Assembly (NCBI GenBank): GCA_002633025.1
Contig: NMRB01001617.1
Coordinates: 62,067 to 126,066 of the forward strand
Direction: 5' to 3'
From: Notospermus geniculatus
Lineage: Eukaryota; Nemertea; Pilidiophora; Heteronemertea; Lineidae
DNA: 64,000 bases
Part shown: piece by piece, positions 12,601-23,652 of the stretch
Position numbering within the stretch: the stretch's first letter is position 1
Layout of the letters: each line of letters starts with the position of its first letter
The notes under the pieces: generated by a model
Seen by the model: the letters and a program-made list of their open reading frames with translations, nothing else
Told to the model about the DNA's origin: nothing
Databases searched by the model: none
Program-made: the position numbers and the translations under genes

Positions 12601-15600
12601 TTGACCCACAGTCACACATCTCTCAATAGAGATATCCCACAAATTGATATATGAGAAGAATACTGTTTTGTCAAGTTTTTTTCTATAAAGCTCACTGCCC
12701 AATTAGTTCACCTCCCAACTTATTCTATCAGATTACAAACACCGCAAATCTGATTGTCAATCTCGTGAAAGACTTTTCTCCAAATAGGGGACATGTTCTA
12801 GAACCTGTTGTGGAGTGGAAATAATTTGAAGATAGGTGGATCAATTTTGCTGCCTAGATGTATGATTTTTTTAAAGAAATGTTTGTCATGTTTGTAAAAA
12901 CTTTCTGTAGTTCGTTTTTCACAGAGCAGTAATTGGCTTGATAGCCGCAGAGAATACGTGTGGCGGTCTAGGAAAACCTGTCGGATGTCGCTGAATGATC
13001 AACAAGGGCTGTTAGATTTAGCCTGCGCATTGATCTGCTACAGTGTTACATAGTACATTTCAGCTATTGAAAGTGCGGGGTCACCAAAGCAATTAACACT
13101 TTCCTCAAATGCGACATCCGGCGGGTTTTCCTAGACCGCCTCACATATGTACGTACATTACAGTGGATTTGGAAATGTACACCCCAAACCATCATTGACA
13201 TTGGCCAGGGCTACCACTGGTAGCGCTTGCTCCCTTCAAAATCGCTTTGTGCACAATGACAAACGGAGTGAGTGTTCAGCTCCCACTAATTATAATCTCA
13301 GGAGGTATTTTGACATGTCTGTGGCTGCCCTACAGACAAACCAAAAAACAGAGCAATTTTCAAATCAAAGTCTACGACTTACCCTCTGACATGACGGGTT
13401 ATTCCTCTTGTGTGGTGAATATACATAGACCTGTCCGTCGGACTTACATGTAATGTCCACCCCCACCCCCAACTTGTACCACTGACCCGGGGAACTCAGA
13501 TATTTGCGGTATATTTTTCCTGTACACATGATTCGAACAAGATTTTTTGCACATCCAAAACCTGACAGTGTTCAATCCATGTTGCATGATATTACGACCA
13601 CTGGATGTACAATCCTTTCCAAGGGGTTCTAATCTACCCTATCATAGTGTGAACATTTATGGCACACTTTATATCAAAAGAAGTGAGAAAAACAAAGTTG
13701 AGGTACACAGTTACACATGTCACAATTTGCATTACATGGTAAGTTTCTTATCTTAGGTTCAGTCAGTGTTTCCCAGTGATAAAGGCATCCTGAGAGACCT
13801 GTGGCACTGGGTGGCAGGACAATCCCCCTGGACATTTGCCCCCGCCCCGACAATTGCTCCTGAGTACAGCTCCCACCACGACAGTTGCCACAGCAGAGAC
13901 CCCCCACCCCAAGAAAATTACCCCCTAATCAAAATGGAATTTCATGAATTCTGACATGTACTGCCCTTCCCCATAAAATGGTGGAGGTCGGCCAATGGTG
14001 GCTAGGGTGTATCGCCTTGTTACACTACATAAAAGTCCGGGCTCAGCACGGGCTTTTTGCGTTTACACCTATGAATCGCCGTCTCTAAATAAAGCCCCCG
14101 GCTTTTAAAACCCATACATGCCGCATACATGCTCAAGAATCCCGGGCTTCGAAAAGTCCGGGCTTTTTCAGACAGCTGTAACCAAGGCCGTTACAAAAAC
14201 TGCCTTCAAGGAAGGGAAAAGCTCTTCTTCTGATGAAGGGACCCAAGAAGTAAAACACAGCTATTGAGGGTGTGAATAGCTTCAAAACAGATGCAGCATG
14301 CATGCAATACCGCAATGTCTTTTAAAAGTAAATGGATGTCAACAGTGTGCGACAATTAATCGCTGTTTCCTAACAGTTGCACTGATTCAATACGACGTAC
14401 AAGAAACCGACAATATATTGAGGAAATTATTGATTAGGTACATTAGCGATGCTTGACGGGTCAATCGGCGTTGGTGTACAGTACACATGCAGCTCCATAT
14501 TTGTAGCATGAGCATGCTTTAATACATGTAGTTTTAATCGTTTGTAAAACCATATTATTCCGTAATTCACTTCATGTGGTTGTCCCATCAACAACTTTGA
14601 CAATATTGTGACCTTGGAAAGTATGTCAAATACATGTATTAAAGACCAGGTCAAAATATCAAGTGGTTGATAAAATTAATGCAAATATTTGGCAATGATC
14701 CTGTCTATAAGTTCAGGAGAGAAATGCACTTTGAATCCTTGGTTTGGAGTTTAGGTGATCGACAATCCACCATGCAGAGTGCAAAAGTACACCAGTCAGG
14801 GCTAAAAATTCCTCAAAATCATTCGGTGGCCATGTGTATGATAAATGTGAGCTGTTTTAGTTTGATCTGCGTAGTAGAGATGGTGCGACGATTAGGCCAA
14901 GTTAAACTTTCTATTTTCTAACCTACAGCGGCAGTCCATGGCCGCAGACAACAGGAGTAAAGGGCGGCAAAATCGCCAAATTCTGCGGCAATTGCCGTGA
15001 TGGATGAAGTGAATTTTGAGCCCTTAGGTTTTTGCCTTGAGGTCATTGAACCTAGGCAGGGGAACACGTGCATCAAGTTTGAGGTAACTACATGTATGGT
15101 TGGTTACAAAATGTGCAGGTGTTAGACTGTACATGTGTCAGAATGAGTTCTTCCATATGTAGTTTTGAGTCTAGTAGGTCACTCTAGTGACCAAGCTGTA
15201 TCACATCAGACATGCCAATAAAATCCCCACATTGCCCAAACCTGCATCAAGTTTGGTGAAACTAGCCTGAATGGTTGGTTACACAACGGCCCGCCCTGTC
15301 AGTTTCATGTATGATGGTGTGACCGGTTTTCGTGGTACTAGGCCATGTAGGCCTAAGACTTTACCGCCCGATTGCGGCGTTACTCGCTTTGCACCCATAA
15401 TTATTCTGTTATGTATCGAAAATAGAGATATTAATTTACCGCGTGAAATGTTTATATCTTGCAGGCGCGCACGTGAATAAACGGGAGTACCACGAAAACT
15501 ATTCTACCCCGAAAACTGGTCACTCGATCATACATGTGTATGAAATCTCAAGTTCCAGGGAGTTTTTTTTTACTCAAAAATTCCCAATCAACCTCAATCT

Positions 15601-18600
15601 TCCCAGTTTTGTCATTCAGTGTTGACTTATCGCTCATTACGCCCGACGTGATTGGCAGATCATCCATCATGCATTGTGAGACCTCGTTACAAAAATTCTT
15701 TCCGAGACGGTCAATAACTTGAAATATATCAACCGACACCTAGTGCCACTTTGACAGCACCAATACTTCTCGCGTCCCATGAATACGTAATTAATGTTGC
15801 CTCATATTTTATAGATGTGCTCGATAAAGAGCGCTACAGTACTGAACAGGCCGTATTAATTGCATACCGGTACAGTCAGTATTCGTTGAGCATGGTTCGG
15901 TGGCCGAGGAACAGAATTTCATGTGAACAACAAATCATTACAGGTGTGGTGCGATAATACATTTTGGCGTCTGCTACATGTATGTGCCACACACAGTGTG
16001 TTGTACATGTAATTGTACATTGTATGGTATCGAATTTGGAACCATGAATCAACTTCAACTTTCAAGTTGAAATCACTCCCAAACTGATTCGTCATGACTG
16101 CATTACATGTATATAGCGCACGGGATATGAGCCTGCTGGAAGGCAGACAGAACCCCACCCAGTCTGTGCCATTTTATCCCATAAATTGTGTATCGGAATC
16201 CTTGTATCCTGAGAATTTGTCAGCCTATAAGGCCTTTTCTGTTCAGTGTGTATCAAGACCTTCTGCATCATACAATGTACATCAGCACTGTATCCCATTC
16301 AATACAATGTGTACCGGTATTCAGTGTGTAAAGTCCGGCGCAGCCTTCGCGCGACCCAATGGAATGCGGAAATACAAAATCTGACAACCGTTTGTGGCTA
16401 CCTAATTACGCCATCTACCCCCGCGTTACTAACAACGATCGCCTGCACATGACTGGGCACTATTGCAGTCTATTCAAGTTTATTCAAGTTCATGTGTTGA
16501 ATAAGATTTCTGGTCAGCCTGTGGTTTGTGGTAAGCCTACTCCCGCATTCCACTGGGTCGTGCGAAGGTCCTCAATGTGTGCACCCAGAGCAATCACCAT
16601 TTATTTATCACTTTACTACATTTGTACATGTACATTGTAATGTAATCTGTCTGGAGCCAAGCAGTGCTGGTTCAAAATTCAGTAGAACAGCAAAACATTG
16701 TGCAATCAGTGAACTTCATCCTACATATCCTCCATCAAATAATCACAATGACCAACTGCTAGTTGAGAAAAATATGTCACAGCAGTATCAAACTTTTGAG
16801 GCGGGCCAGTAATAAAGACCTAATGTTGTTGTTAATACAAAGAATGATGGAGTGCAGGAGTCATAATCGATGAAGTTGATCAATAAAAGTCATGATTCAA
16901 ATAAAACAGTGCGCATGCAGGCAATGCTAAAGAGAGACTACGCCTATATATAGAATAGAAGTATGAATGCTCACTGTGACAGCTGACAGCATGCAAAGAT
17001 TTAATATTTCTTTGAACTCCAACGTGTAAACCTTTGATTCTACAGTTAGAAATATGTCGGTAATCCACCGGCTTTACGAGTTTACGATTACATGTAGTTT
17101 GCAATTAGTTTACGACTACATGTACAGGCTACTGTAAACCGTGATATTTTAGCGACGCTAAATGTTCGCGATTTTGGTGATCCACGAATTCGCAAAGAAT
17201 AAATATTCGCGATTGGAACCCTTCAGCTTCAAAAGAATATTAAAAAGAGTAATTTTCGCACGATTTATGTTCGCATTTTGACCCTTGAACGCGAAAATCG
17301 TGAAAATAAAACGCACGTGAAAATTTCACGGTTTACAGTATCTCAAATTACATGGTGTACTCATGTTCCTCACTTGGACACGGTCTTTTACTTGCCCTGT
17401 GTAAAGGCACAATTTTAAAGGCACCACTAGGCACCACGGCTTACTGTCCCATGCGATGGACATGAAGAGCAAGGGATGATTCTCATATGGCCCGGGATTG
17501 AACCCAGGACCTGCCGCTTGCAAAGTCAATGTGATAACCACTCGGCTATCTAGAGTACCGGTACATCAAGGCGCCACATTTGCATCAGTCACCAGTTGGG
17601 ATGCCACATGACATGCAATGTCAGTGTCACTACAAGGATGAACCAACTGTTTCATAAAATATTGATAAAAAGTAAATGAACTAAAGACCTAAAGCTACCA
17701 CCAAGTCCCCCGCAGATCAAAATTCTACCACCCTAACCTGGTAATTTTCCTTGTCCATCATACTGATAGTATCCGAGACATGAAATCCATGACAATACTC
17801 ATTTTCTACACAGAAGCCATATTCTATAGGCCTACATCCGCCATGTTCTATATCAGGATTATCAATAATAATGCCTCGATCACGTTGCATCAACGGAATA
17901 CAAGTTTGCACAGGATTATTATAATATATCGTGGCTTCCCTGGCCACAGCTGCAAGCTTTCTGGTTCGCTGTGTCTTGTTCAGAATGGCGGAATTCAGAA
18001 TAATGCCTTTTAGATATTAAAAATATACAAAATATTATAATATGTATGTCATCATGCAAATTTGTAAATAATTGGTTTCATTCAGAAGTTTGGTTCCGGG
18101 TGCAATGAAGAACAGGCCTATTTTTAAAACATTGAATCTTCATACGAGTGCCATAATTATTTTATATCACATGGCATCTTTAGCTCCATAGATAAGACAA
18201 CACTGGCGAATTCCATATGTAGCAGGAGGAAACCAGAGTGCCTTGATAATGGGTCATATGAATAAAGACAAGCAAATGCTTTTACTTCAGATTTGTAGAG
18301 CATTGCATAGTGCATTTGTATTGCAAAATTCAAGTAAAAGCATTTGCTAATCTTTATTCATATGACCCAGTGTGTATTCGTTTGGTGTTAACAAATATAT
18401 GACCCCCTCTGGCAAAACCAGTCGCATGACTCTCTTAGCTTGGCAGATTGAGACCAAAAATGTTTGTCACTTTCACTATTGTCTGGCTATTATGAAATCT
18501 GAAATAATCTATTTCTTGCATTCTCTCCTGGTGTCATCTTAGTTCGTTGAGGCTCAACTTCTGAGCGCCATGCGACTGCTTTTGCCAGAGCGGGTCACAT

Positions 18601-20385
18601 ATACATGTATGCAGTCGACGAAGTACAAAATCTTGACCTCAGTTATACGGTCAATCAATGCCATACATGTAATCCAAATTATTATCAGGGACCTAGTGAT
18701 GATAAGAGATAGAAATGTTTACGATTTCCTAGAAAAGAGACAAGTTTTTAGAAATGTTGGAATTTACATGTATCTGCGTGAACTAAAAAAGTTCACTTCT
18801 TTGTTATGTACATGTAAGCTCATGGTAAACTAGACCCATATACCAGTATGTAAACCTTTCCGGGACTTTGGTCCCCTGCACTCATCAATTTTTACTGCAC
18901 TGCACTGTTTGTAAATGCAAGCTTGGACCTTGGATGGACCTACATGTACCATTACTTATTTTAGCCAAAGTAACGAAAATCCCTACTGAACACACTATTG
19001 AACAATAGGGATTTTCTTTACTCTCGCTAAAAAAAGTAGGCCTATTGGTAGGTCCAACCCTGAAATGTACATATCTGTACGAAATAAATAAATAAATAAA
19101 TATACATGTATGTAACCATGTGATGTCGAGAAGATTCACTCTGGACTGACCAGGAATCACCCCGAACCTCACAGGTGACAGGAACTGCCCATTCAGTCTG
19201 TCACCCTACTCTGGCCAGGGTTTCCGCCAGAGGGTAAAATGGGTAAAATTCCGTACCCTAAAATTTTTCCAGGGTACGGATCCGTACCCTCAAAAATTTG
19301 ATAAATTCACATATTTATCAGCAGTATTCATTGTTTTTCACCATTTAACATCATTTCACGATGGAAAGTGATTTTATGCTTCAAAATACGCCTAAAATGG
19401 CACTAAACATCGTTTAAAACCAAAATAAACAAATAAAAATAAAAATAAAATTTTCAAAAAAAAATTTTTTTTTTGGTCCGTACCCTCATTTTTTTTTCTG
19501 GCGGAAACCCTGCTGGCAGATATGAATTGATCTTCAACTAAACTACAAAAGCAGAAAAGCCAGAATTTTTATCATCACCAATACGGGTAGTTCTGGACGA
19601 AACATGCTGACATTGGCTGATGAATAACTCACCTTTGCTGCCTGCTCATGCGTTATCTTTTCAAACGACAGTTCATTAACGGCAATAATCTGATCCCCGG
19701 GGGACAACCCCTGTCGTTCTGCAGGAGAATTCGTCTCTACATACGACACATATATTCCAATACCGTGTTCGGCGCCGCCTCGAATGCTGAAACCTAACGC
19801 TTCCTTTTTGTCTTTTGACTGGCGTAAATATACTCTCTTCATCACAGCAACTACCGGCATGTCCGTTGGCTGGATTTGCCGTTGCGGTTGCAATTTCTGT
19901 CGCCCAGCGGTAGCATAACCACTATCATTTCCAGTTTTTTTCACTTTATCTTTCCCGTTGGGCATGCTTGAAGTCCGCGCAACCGGGTAGCCTTGCCTGG
20001 GGAATGTATTCCCATGGACAACGGCCCCCGAGGCTGGCATGGGTTGGTTAAGCATAGCAGTCGCCGTAGGTGTCAGATATAATCTATCTTCCGCAATATA
20101 TCGATCAAATAAATGCACATCCGACTGCGGTATGACTTTCCGGAGTAAGGGCACCATTTGTCTCTTCACAGGTGTATCCAGCAGTATTTTCATCATTTGG
20201 ACAAACTCATAAACATTCCGACGAGTATGGTACTCATTAAGTGCATCAACAAAATCTGATCTGTCGCGCTCGTTGAATAAGTTAACGAGGGCTTCCTGCA
20301 GTTTTCGGACGTGTAATGAGAGAGAGCGCTGTGGCAGACTCCGGGTGCCACCCCGGGGTTGCATGTTAGATAATTCTAACTCCAT
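462..20385 (-). CDS. WHRN: Whirlin (PDZ and HHD scaffold), 5' part; gene continues beyond the left edge
   Basis: Whirlin is a scaffold of stereocilia tips, the Usher type 2 ankle-link complex and synapses; its PDZ domains bind C-terminal tails of membrane proteins and myosins. Six coding exons are visible in transcript order: 20385-19633, 5497-5288, 4705-4580, 4026-3830, 1291-1240 and 695-462. All have AG acceptors and GT donors and join in frame, giving about 524 residues. Order of domains: HHD1 (about residues 20-105), PDZ1 (about 175-270), a linker with the family motif TYTWVDPQGR, PDZ2 (about 320-410, with GIYITGVDP), then HHD2 (last exon). This is the vertebrate whirlin order; harmonin lacks the second HHD at this place. 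The C-terminal proline-rich region and PDZ3 should lie left of base 462. The start is the first ATG of the exon carrying HHD1; the 5' UTR is not defined. PMPCA is divergent, 3.3 kb upstream. The exon chain is inferred from splice signals and homology, not from transcripts. Confidence 0.92.
852..1026 (+). mobile_element. Short inverted-repeat element with TA target duplication
   Basis: Ends are inverted (CAGTGCTCGCTCGCTC... and ...GCGAGGGAGCACTG) and flanked by TA on both sides; TTACGAAC motifs recur inside. The layout fits non-autonomous Tc1/mariner or pogo-like elements. It lies in the WHRN intron between exons 5 and 6. Confidence 0.7.
1240..1291 (-). CDS. WHRN: WHRN exon 5: 52-base exon in the PDZ2-HHD2 linker
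   Basis: A very short exon recognised from its splice sites (CATTCCAG acceptor, GTAAGT donor) and from phase: it completes the split codon of exon 4 and reads FLANGYESVDRRPVRTD, then passes in phase 0 to the HHD2 exon. Without it exons 4 and 6 are out of frame, which is the main support for it. Its residues are poorly conserved in the family, so exact usage could be alternative. Confidence 0.8.
1598..1768 (+). mobile_element. Short inverted-repeat element
   Basis: The two halves are inverted copies: TCAGAGGCCGC...ACCGGTCC at the left and GGACCGGTAACAGGCGGCC at the right, with TGACGTCA-like words inside. A fragment of the same family sits beside the single N at 29164 in PMPCA. Confidence 0.6.
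2312..2570 (+). repeat. Candidate tRNA-derived SINE
   Basis: The start resembles a decayed tRNA: GGCTTAGTGGTCACACC (A-box-like) then GGTTGCAGATTCAATCCC (B-box-like) about 40 bases later. No intact cloverleaf is present. Located in a WHRN intron. Confidence 0.4.
2684..3008 (+). mobile_element. MITE with long terminal inverted repeats
   Basis: About 50-base near-perfect inverted ends: AGGGCCGATTTAATAGACG at left and its complement ending TCGGCCCT at right, with TTTTGGTGGAACCAA words repeated inside. No coding capacity. WHRN intron between exons 4 and 5. Confidence 0.8.
3830..4705 (-). CDS. WHRN: WHRN exons 3 and 4: PDZ2
   Basis: Exon 3 (4705-4580, 42 codons) begins VNVVVEDGQSLGLMIRGG and ends NAGLK. 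Exon 4 (4026-3830) continues IGDQILDVNGQSFLDISHAD and ends in phase 2 after KSKQ plus two bases. Together they form a full PDZ2 with carboxylate loop LGLMIRGG, followed by KDVGRLPYARTT, a whirlin signature. The 553 bp intron between them (4027-4579) has no recognised content. Confidence 0.92.
5014..5246 (+). mobile_element. TGACGTCA-rich MITE, copy 1
   Basis: Inverted ends TATAGAGCTTGTGCA / TGCACATTGCTCTATA, each followed inward by TGACGTCA, the CRE palindrome. Related copies are at 32518-32745, 44468-45168 (interrupted) and 63570-63765. It ends only about 40 bases from WHRN exon 2. Confidence 0.7.
5288..5497 (-). CDS. WHRN: WHRN exon 2: end of PDZ1 and inter-PDZ linker
   Basis: Seventy codons, phase 0 at both ends, acceptor after TCTTTCAG and donor GTACGT. 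It carries the last helix and strand of PDZ1 (IIKSAKKLDLTVKNVGRIPG) and the strongly conserved whirlin linker TYTWVDPQGRPVSPP, then a charged stretch ending KDSDERK. The linker is the most diagnostic piece for whirlin within the PDZ superfamily. The intron upstream of it is about 14.1 kb. Confidence 0.93.
5648..5953 (+). mobile_element. MITE with about 45-base inverted ends
   Basis: Left end AAGCCTAGTGTACATCGGCC and right end GGCCGATGTACACTAGGCTT are exact complements and the match continues inward with few changes. No coding capacity. WHRN intron 1. Confidence 0.8.
6613..6784 (+). mobile_element. Short MITE with G/C-homopolymer interior
   Basis: Ends CAGGGCCGTATTTAGC and GCTAAATACGGCCCTG are exact complements. 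The interior contains a G run and a C run that can pair, so the single strand would fold into one hairpin. Confidence 0.75.
7688..11081 (+). mobile_element. Outer inverted-repeat element split by a nested insertion
   Basis: Ends AAGCCCCCTTCACACCA (left) and TGGTGTGAAGGGGGCTT (right) are complementary and preceded/followed by TTA. Several GATCGGGG-type words occur only in the two outer arms (7688-8007 and 10669-11081). Without the inner insert the element would be about 0.7 kb. No coding capacity recognised. Confidence 0.65.
8008..10666 (+). mobile_element. Inner 2.66 kb transposon-like element, long GC-rich inverted ends
   Basis: Ends CAGTACTGCCTGAAAGA and its complement TCTTTCAGGCAGTACTG are flanked by TA. 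The inverted ends extend roughly 150-200 bases with degenerate repeats of GGGCG, CGCCC and CTCGGTCG. The interior (8200-10440) has no transposase I can recognise; the longest frames have no known motifs. A 27-base direct duplication lies near 9831-9893 and a palindrome at 8679-8711. Confidence 0.65.
11090..11350 (+). mobile_element. Candidate MITE related to 19216-19512
   Basis: Starts with CAGGGTTTCTGCCAGAA and has TGAGGGTAATAATTTCTTC inside; toward the right end CTGGCAAAGACCCT is an imperfect complement. The same word pair occurs near 50487-50530 in duplicate B. Degenerate. Confidence 0.4.
11828..12150 (+). repeat. GGACAAT minisatellite
   Basis: Degenerate tandem array built from GGACAATAGAGGACAATATG-like units, spacing roughly 10-24 bases. 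The strand is strongly purine-biased and the open frames in it are low-complexity artefacts. Confidence 0.8.
12958..13144 (+). mobile_element. MITE, inverted ends GGCGGTCTAGGAAAACC
   Basis: Left arm GGCGGTCTAGGAAAACCTG and right arm CGGGTTTTCCTAGACCGCC are complements, followed inward by GGATGTCGC / GCGACATCC. Non-coding, in WHRN intron 1. Confidence 0.75.
17132..17338 (+). mobile_element. MITE with TA flanks, ends CTGTAAACCGTGA
   Basis: Left end CTGTAAACCGTGATATTTT and right end AAATTTCACGGTTTACAG are complementary and both flanked by TA. A related design (CTGTAAAGC ends) is at 25385-25613. Confidence 0.75.
17390..17553 (-). repeat. tRNA-derived SINE, minus strand
   Basis: On the minus strand the head reads GATAGCCGAGTGGTTATCAC (A box) then GGTCCTGGGTTCAATCCCGG (B box), a decayed tRNA-Leu/Ser-like sequence, followed by a tail shared with the SINE at 45794-46132 (CATATGG, CCATCG/CGATGG, AAGCTGT-like words). 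Not a functional tRNA: no acceptor stem. Confidence 0.6.
18250..18369 (+). mobile_element. 120 bp MITE
   Basis: Ends TGGGTCATATGAATAAAGA and CTTTATTCATATGACCCA are near-perfect complements and the interior AGCAAATGCTTTTACTT pairs with its inverse. Folds into one hairpin. Confidence 0.8.
19216..19512 (+). mobile_element. MITE with ends CAGGGTTTCCGCCAG
   Basis: Left CAGGGTTTCCGCCAG and right CTGGCGGAAACCCTG are exact complements. Inside, GGTACGGATCCGTACC is a perfect palindrome and GTACCCT recurs. It lies about 120 bases downstream of the WHRN exon 1 donor. Confidence 0.8.
19633..20385 (-). CDS. WHRN: WHRN first coding exon: HHD1 and start of PDZ1
   Basis: This 251-codon exon holds the harmonin-homology domain (residues about 22-102, with the conserved core EYHTRRNVYEFVQMMK and PVKRQMVPLLRKVIPQSD) and, after a basic low-complexity linker, the first half of PDZ1 with its ligand-binding loop LGFSIRGG at residues 197-204. 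It ends at AAG in phase 0 with donor GTGAG. PDZ1 is finished by the exon at 5288-5497, which begins IIKSAKKLDLTV. A methionine at codon 8 is an alternative start; the first ATG is kept because the frame is open from it. Confidence 0.92.
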
Positions 20386-20544
20386 GTTTGAACAGAGGAA
20401 GAAATGTACGTATCACTTGAAGGTGTCACTTGAAATTGATTTCAAAATCCATGACTGCCAACTGAAACAACAAGAAAAACAGAAGTTACAAATGAGGCAA
20501 ATGAAGTACCTGGTATCTTATGACGTTTCTCAAATTTGCAGGTA

Positions 20545-21440
20545 GCCTATCTGCGCACTTCGCCAAAACCTCAACCAGAACCTCGATCAGAAACCGGGTG
20601 ACGTGACGCAATCCATGATTTAGCAATGGTTGACCAGGGGCCGGTTGCACAAAGAATCTTAAGTCTAAGAAAAAAATTAAGTCTGAAATGAAGTCATCTG
20701 ATTTGCTGAAACCTGGTCACATGATGACTTAAGTCAAACTTTAGACTTAAGATTCTTTGTGAAACTGGGCCCAGGCCTTTCCGTTTGATGGGCGCGAAAA
20801 TGTGTATGTGTCTATTGTTTGCGAGGCGCATGCAGGGGTTGCGCTAGCCTCAAAAATGTGTTAGCCACTGTGGCTTACTGACTCTCAATTTTTTTAGCCA
20901 CATTTTAGTTGTGTTAGCCACTGTGGCGAACCAAGCCCAAAAAATTGTTAGCCACATCTGTTCAGTCTGAGCCAAAGTCACTGTGAAGCATGGAGGGTGT
21001 TGTGAGCAAGACTACTACCTGACTACAAAGTCTATGGCCTGACCATGTGCATTTGTTTTGACTGGAAACTGAGCACATGGCTTTGTTGTGTCTGGATTTG
21101 GACTGTTCCACTTTCAAGTGTAGGGGTTGCAGGAACCTGTTACATACATGCAGTCTTTGCATCATTAAACATGCTCAGGTATGTCAATCACCCCTCTGAA
21201 ATTATGGGCTTTCGCCACAGTGGCGAGGTCTGTTGAAAATATTATCGCCACCCAGACATTTTTATCGCATTGGCGAACGTGGCGAACGGCTAGCGCAATC
21301 CCTGCGCATGCACATTTTAGCGCCCGTCAAATGGAAAGGCCTGGTTGACCCTGGCGCAACGTCTGTGTCATGTCATTCAGCTTCAGATCCAGGTTATGGT
21401 TGCGATTTCGGCGGAAGTGCACAGATCTTTTTCGTTAAGG
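20545..21440 (+). mobile_element. Nest of inverted-repeat elements upstream of WHRN
   Basis: The outer halves (20545-20637 and 21341-21440) match the two halves of the intact element at 39116-39360. Between them lie a 135 bp MITE (20638-20772, ends GGGCCGGTTGCACAAAGAA) and a 485 bp element (20827-21311, ends CGCATGCAGGGGTTGCGC / GCGCAATCCCTGCGCATGC) with internal TTAGCCACTGTGGC repeats. The outer element therefore appears to have been invaded. Confidence 0.65.
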
Positions 21441-22512
21441 CCTACGACTACGTCAATTCTTGGTCGGCTGTTCGACTCATTCTTCATATTCCACTTTCCA
21501 GAATACCGTTCACTGTTAGGCCTACGTTCTCTGCAAGAAAAGGAGTGAATAGGCCTACAGATACAGTCTACATGCAAGCATTGGGAGAATTAATAGCCCT
21601 AGGGGCCTAGGCCTACCATGGCTCTGTGTATGTGTAGCCAACTCTTGTGTAATGCACACACTGTAGTGTAGGCAGGCCTAGGGTGTGCACATGGTCACGA
21701 TGGTGGTGTACATGCAGTGCAGTGTCAACTGTCAGGTGTGGTTGTCTGCTCTGTCTCAGCCGCACCAAAACCCTAGCAAAATCGGCCAAAACGGGAAATT
21801 TGTAAAATCAAATCCATGAATAGAACTAAATGAATATCATCATTCCATTAGGATACATGTATTTTCATATCAGTCCTTTTTGTAGGTACTTTTTAGTGAT
21901 TTTATTTGACAGCTAACTGCACAGAACGTTCACATTTCTTGTAGACTGGTTTCTCTCCCTGCCGCCTACACACACGTGGCGCTCTGACTTGGACACTTTC
22001 CTATGGGCAGCTATATCCGCAAATGCGGTAAGGCCGGTGTAATAGTAAAGAATGTCCCCTGAAAAGGTATCTGTATCTATCAGTACTGTTGAATGACGGT
22101 TTAAGGTGGGTGGCTAAAGAAATCGATCGCCAGAGAATGTAACAATTAGGCCTACACTTACAACGATTAGAATAATTAAAATGTACAGGGGCGGAGTCAG
22201 GATTTGCACGCCCGCCCTGTGCATGTACATACAATTCTAACAGGATCTTTTGACACATGGACAGGAGTCCACTCAGCGCTGATCTTGTCTCAGTGGGTTA
22301 TTGTTGGAGAAAACTTGACCCACTACAATGATGGGGAATAGTGTCCCGATGATGTTGAAGAAATTATCAAACATTTTGAGGTGAAAATTGACTCACCCTC
22401 GTGTGATGCCAAGGGAATTCTGCTATTCAAACGGCTCCTGGTATCGCGCCACCTTTCTTTACTCTTGTTACGTTGACATACTTAGGCAAATCTTTGACGA
22501 TACTTGTAGTAT

Positions 22513-23271
22513 AGGCCTAGTCTGTCATGTTTCATGTTACAAATGTAGCCACGTGTTGTAAATTGCTGTCAAGACTCCATCACAAGCGGACGTGTCACTT
22601 TGAAGTGCTACGTGATTATTTTTTGGATTTCATTTGTTTTACTTTGTGGATTTCGCCTAAGATCTACTAAGGTAGTTATGATTATCTTTTATCTTATTAA
22701 TCTTGGCAACTGAATTACTTGTAACTTTTTGTGATGTTACCACTTCTTGATTTGACTCCTATATTTTGAGAGTATTGTACACGTGATGGGTCTTGGTGTA
22801 ACGTCACGAATCTGCCTATAAATACGGCTGCAGAAGCCGACAACTTCGCACTGCACGATCGGGCACTCTGCAGTGTCATTTCCTCAGGATCTCCCTGACG
22901 GTTCCTATGCCTGATCTACATGATTGTATCTTGTTGGGACTTTGAAGTTTTGGGAACTGACTTACGGCTTTCGGCTCGGTAGCCTCTCCTAAGTCAGTTG
23001 CGTGTAACTACTGTTGAAACTTCAGTCCTCATTTAACTTGGTATACGTTCTTTATATGAGTATATATTCTATGTTTTCACTTGAGGGTTTTCTCTCAAGT
23101 TTCTGGTCTGTTTCTTTCTGGTTTCTATCATAGAGGCTGTGTACATACAGTATGTGTTTTTAGCGGTCCGTATCTGCGGGTCGAATAAACCTATATTCGT
23201 ACATTTGATAGTTCTTTGTTTCTGGAGAGTCATCCGGACCGGGGATAACCGTTCGGTCGTGACATTCGACA
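22513..23271 (+). mobile_element. Candidate solo LTR or transcription unit
   Basis: Begins TGTCATG and ends GTGACA, with TATAAATA at 22818-22825 and AATAAA at 23184-23189, the order expected of U3-R-U5. I found no clear target-site duplication and no internal retrotransposon sequence, so this remains tentative; it could instead be host promoter DNA. Confidence 0.3.
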
Positions 23272-23499
23272 GAGTTCATTTGGCTCAATGCTGCTCTGCA
23301 GGTAGGTGCAGTTCAGGAGTCAGGGCGAGTCCACGCCAGAACGTAAAGAGAAGAGTCATAAATCATTGAAACCGCGAAATCACATGAACCCACGCCCATT
23401 TTATGGAAACTGGCAGCTGATTGGCCAAATTTTGGAGGGTGAATTTATGCACACGATGTTAGACTCAATGGATTAGTACTCAATGGATTTAGTAGGCCT

Positions 23500-23652
23500 A
23501 GGTTTAGAAATCAAACGATAAACGTAAACTTTACGACAACGTTATTTTTCATACCGGTACTACACATTTTACAGCATTTATACCGGTATTGCATTTCGGT
23601 GCAAAATAACGTTGTGGTTAACGTTTACGTTTATCGTTTGATTTCTAAACCT
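23500..23652 (+). mobile_element. Palindromic MITE directly upstream of PMPCA
   Basis: The arms, AGGTTTAGAAATCAAACG... and ...CGTTTGATTTCTAAACCT, are complementary for about 30 bases, and further inverse matching (CAACGTTATTTT / AAAATAACGTTG) continues inward. It ends 48 bases before the PMPCA ATG, so it probably lies in the promoter or 5' UTR. Confidence 0.75.

Larger units (their letters stand above)
5498..19632. other. WHRN intron 1 (14.1 kb), repeat-rich
   Basis: No exon or gene with recognisable homology was found on either strand. It holds the separately listed inverted-repeat elements, a nested transposon pair (7688-11081), a GGACAAT minisatellite (11828-12150), a tRNA-derived SINE on the minus strand (about 17390-17553) and a short AAATA run at 19084-19102. 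The stretches 6000-6430, 6785-7680, 12200-12950, 13150-17100 and 18370-19210 show nothing I can name apart from scattered TACATGTA and AGGCCTA words; near 14035-14170 the word AAAAGTCCGGGCT recurs in direct and inverted form. Confidence 0.75.
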
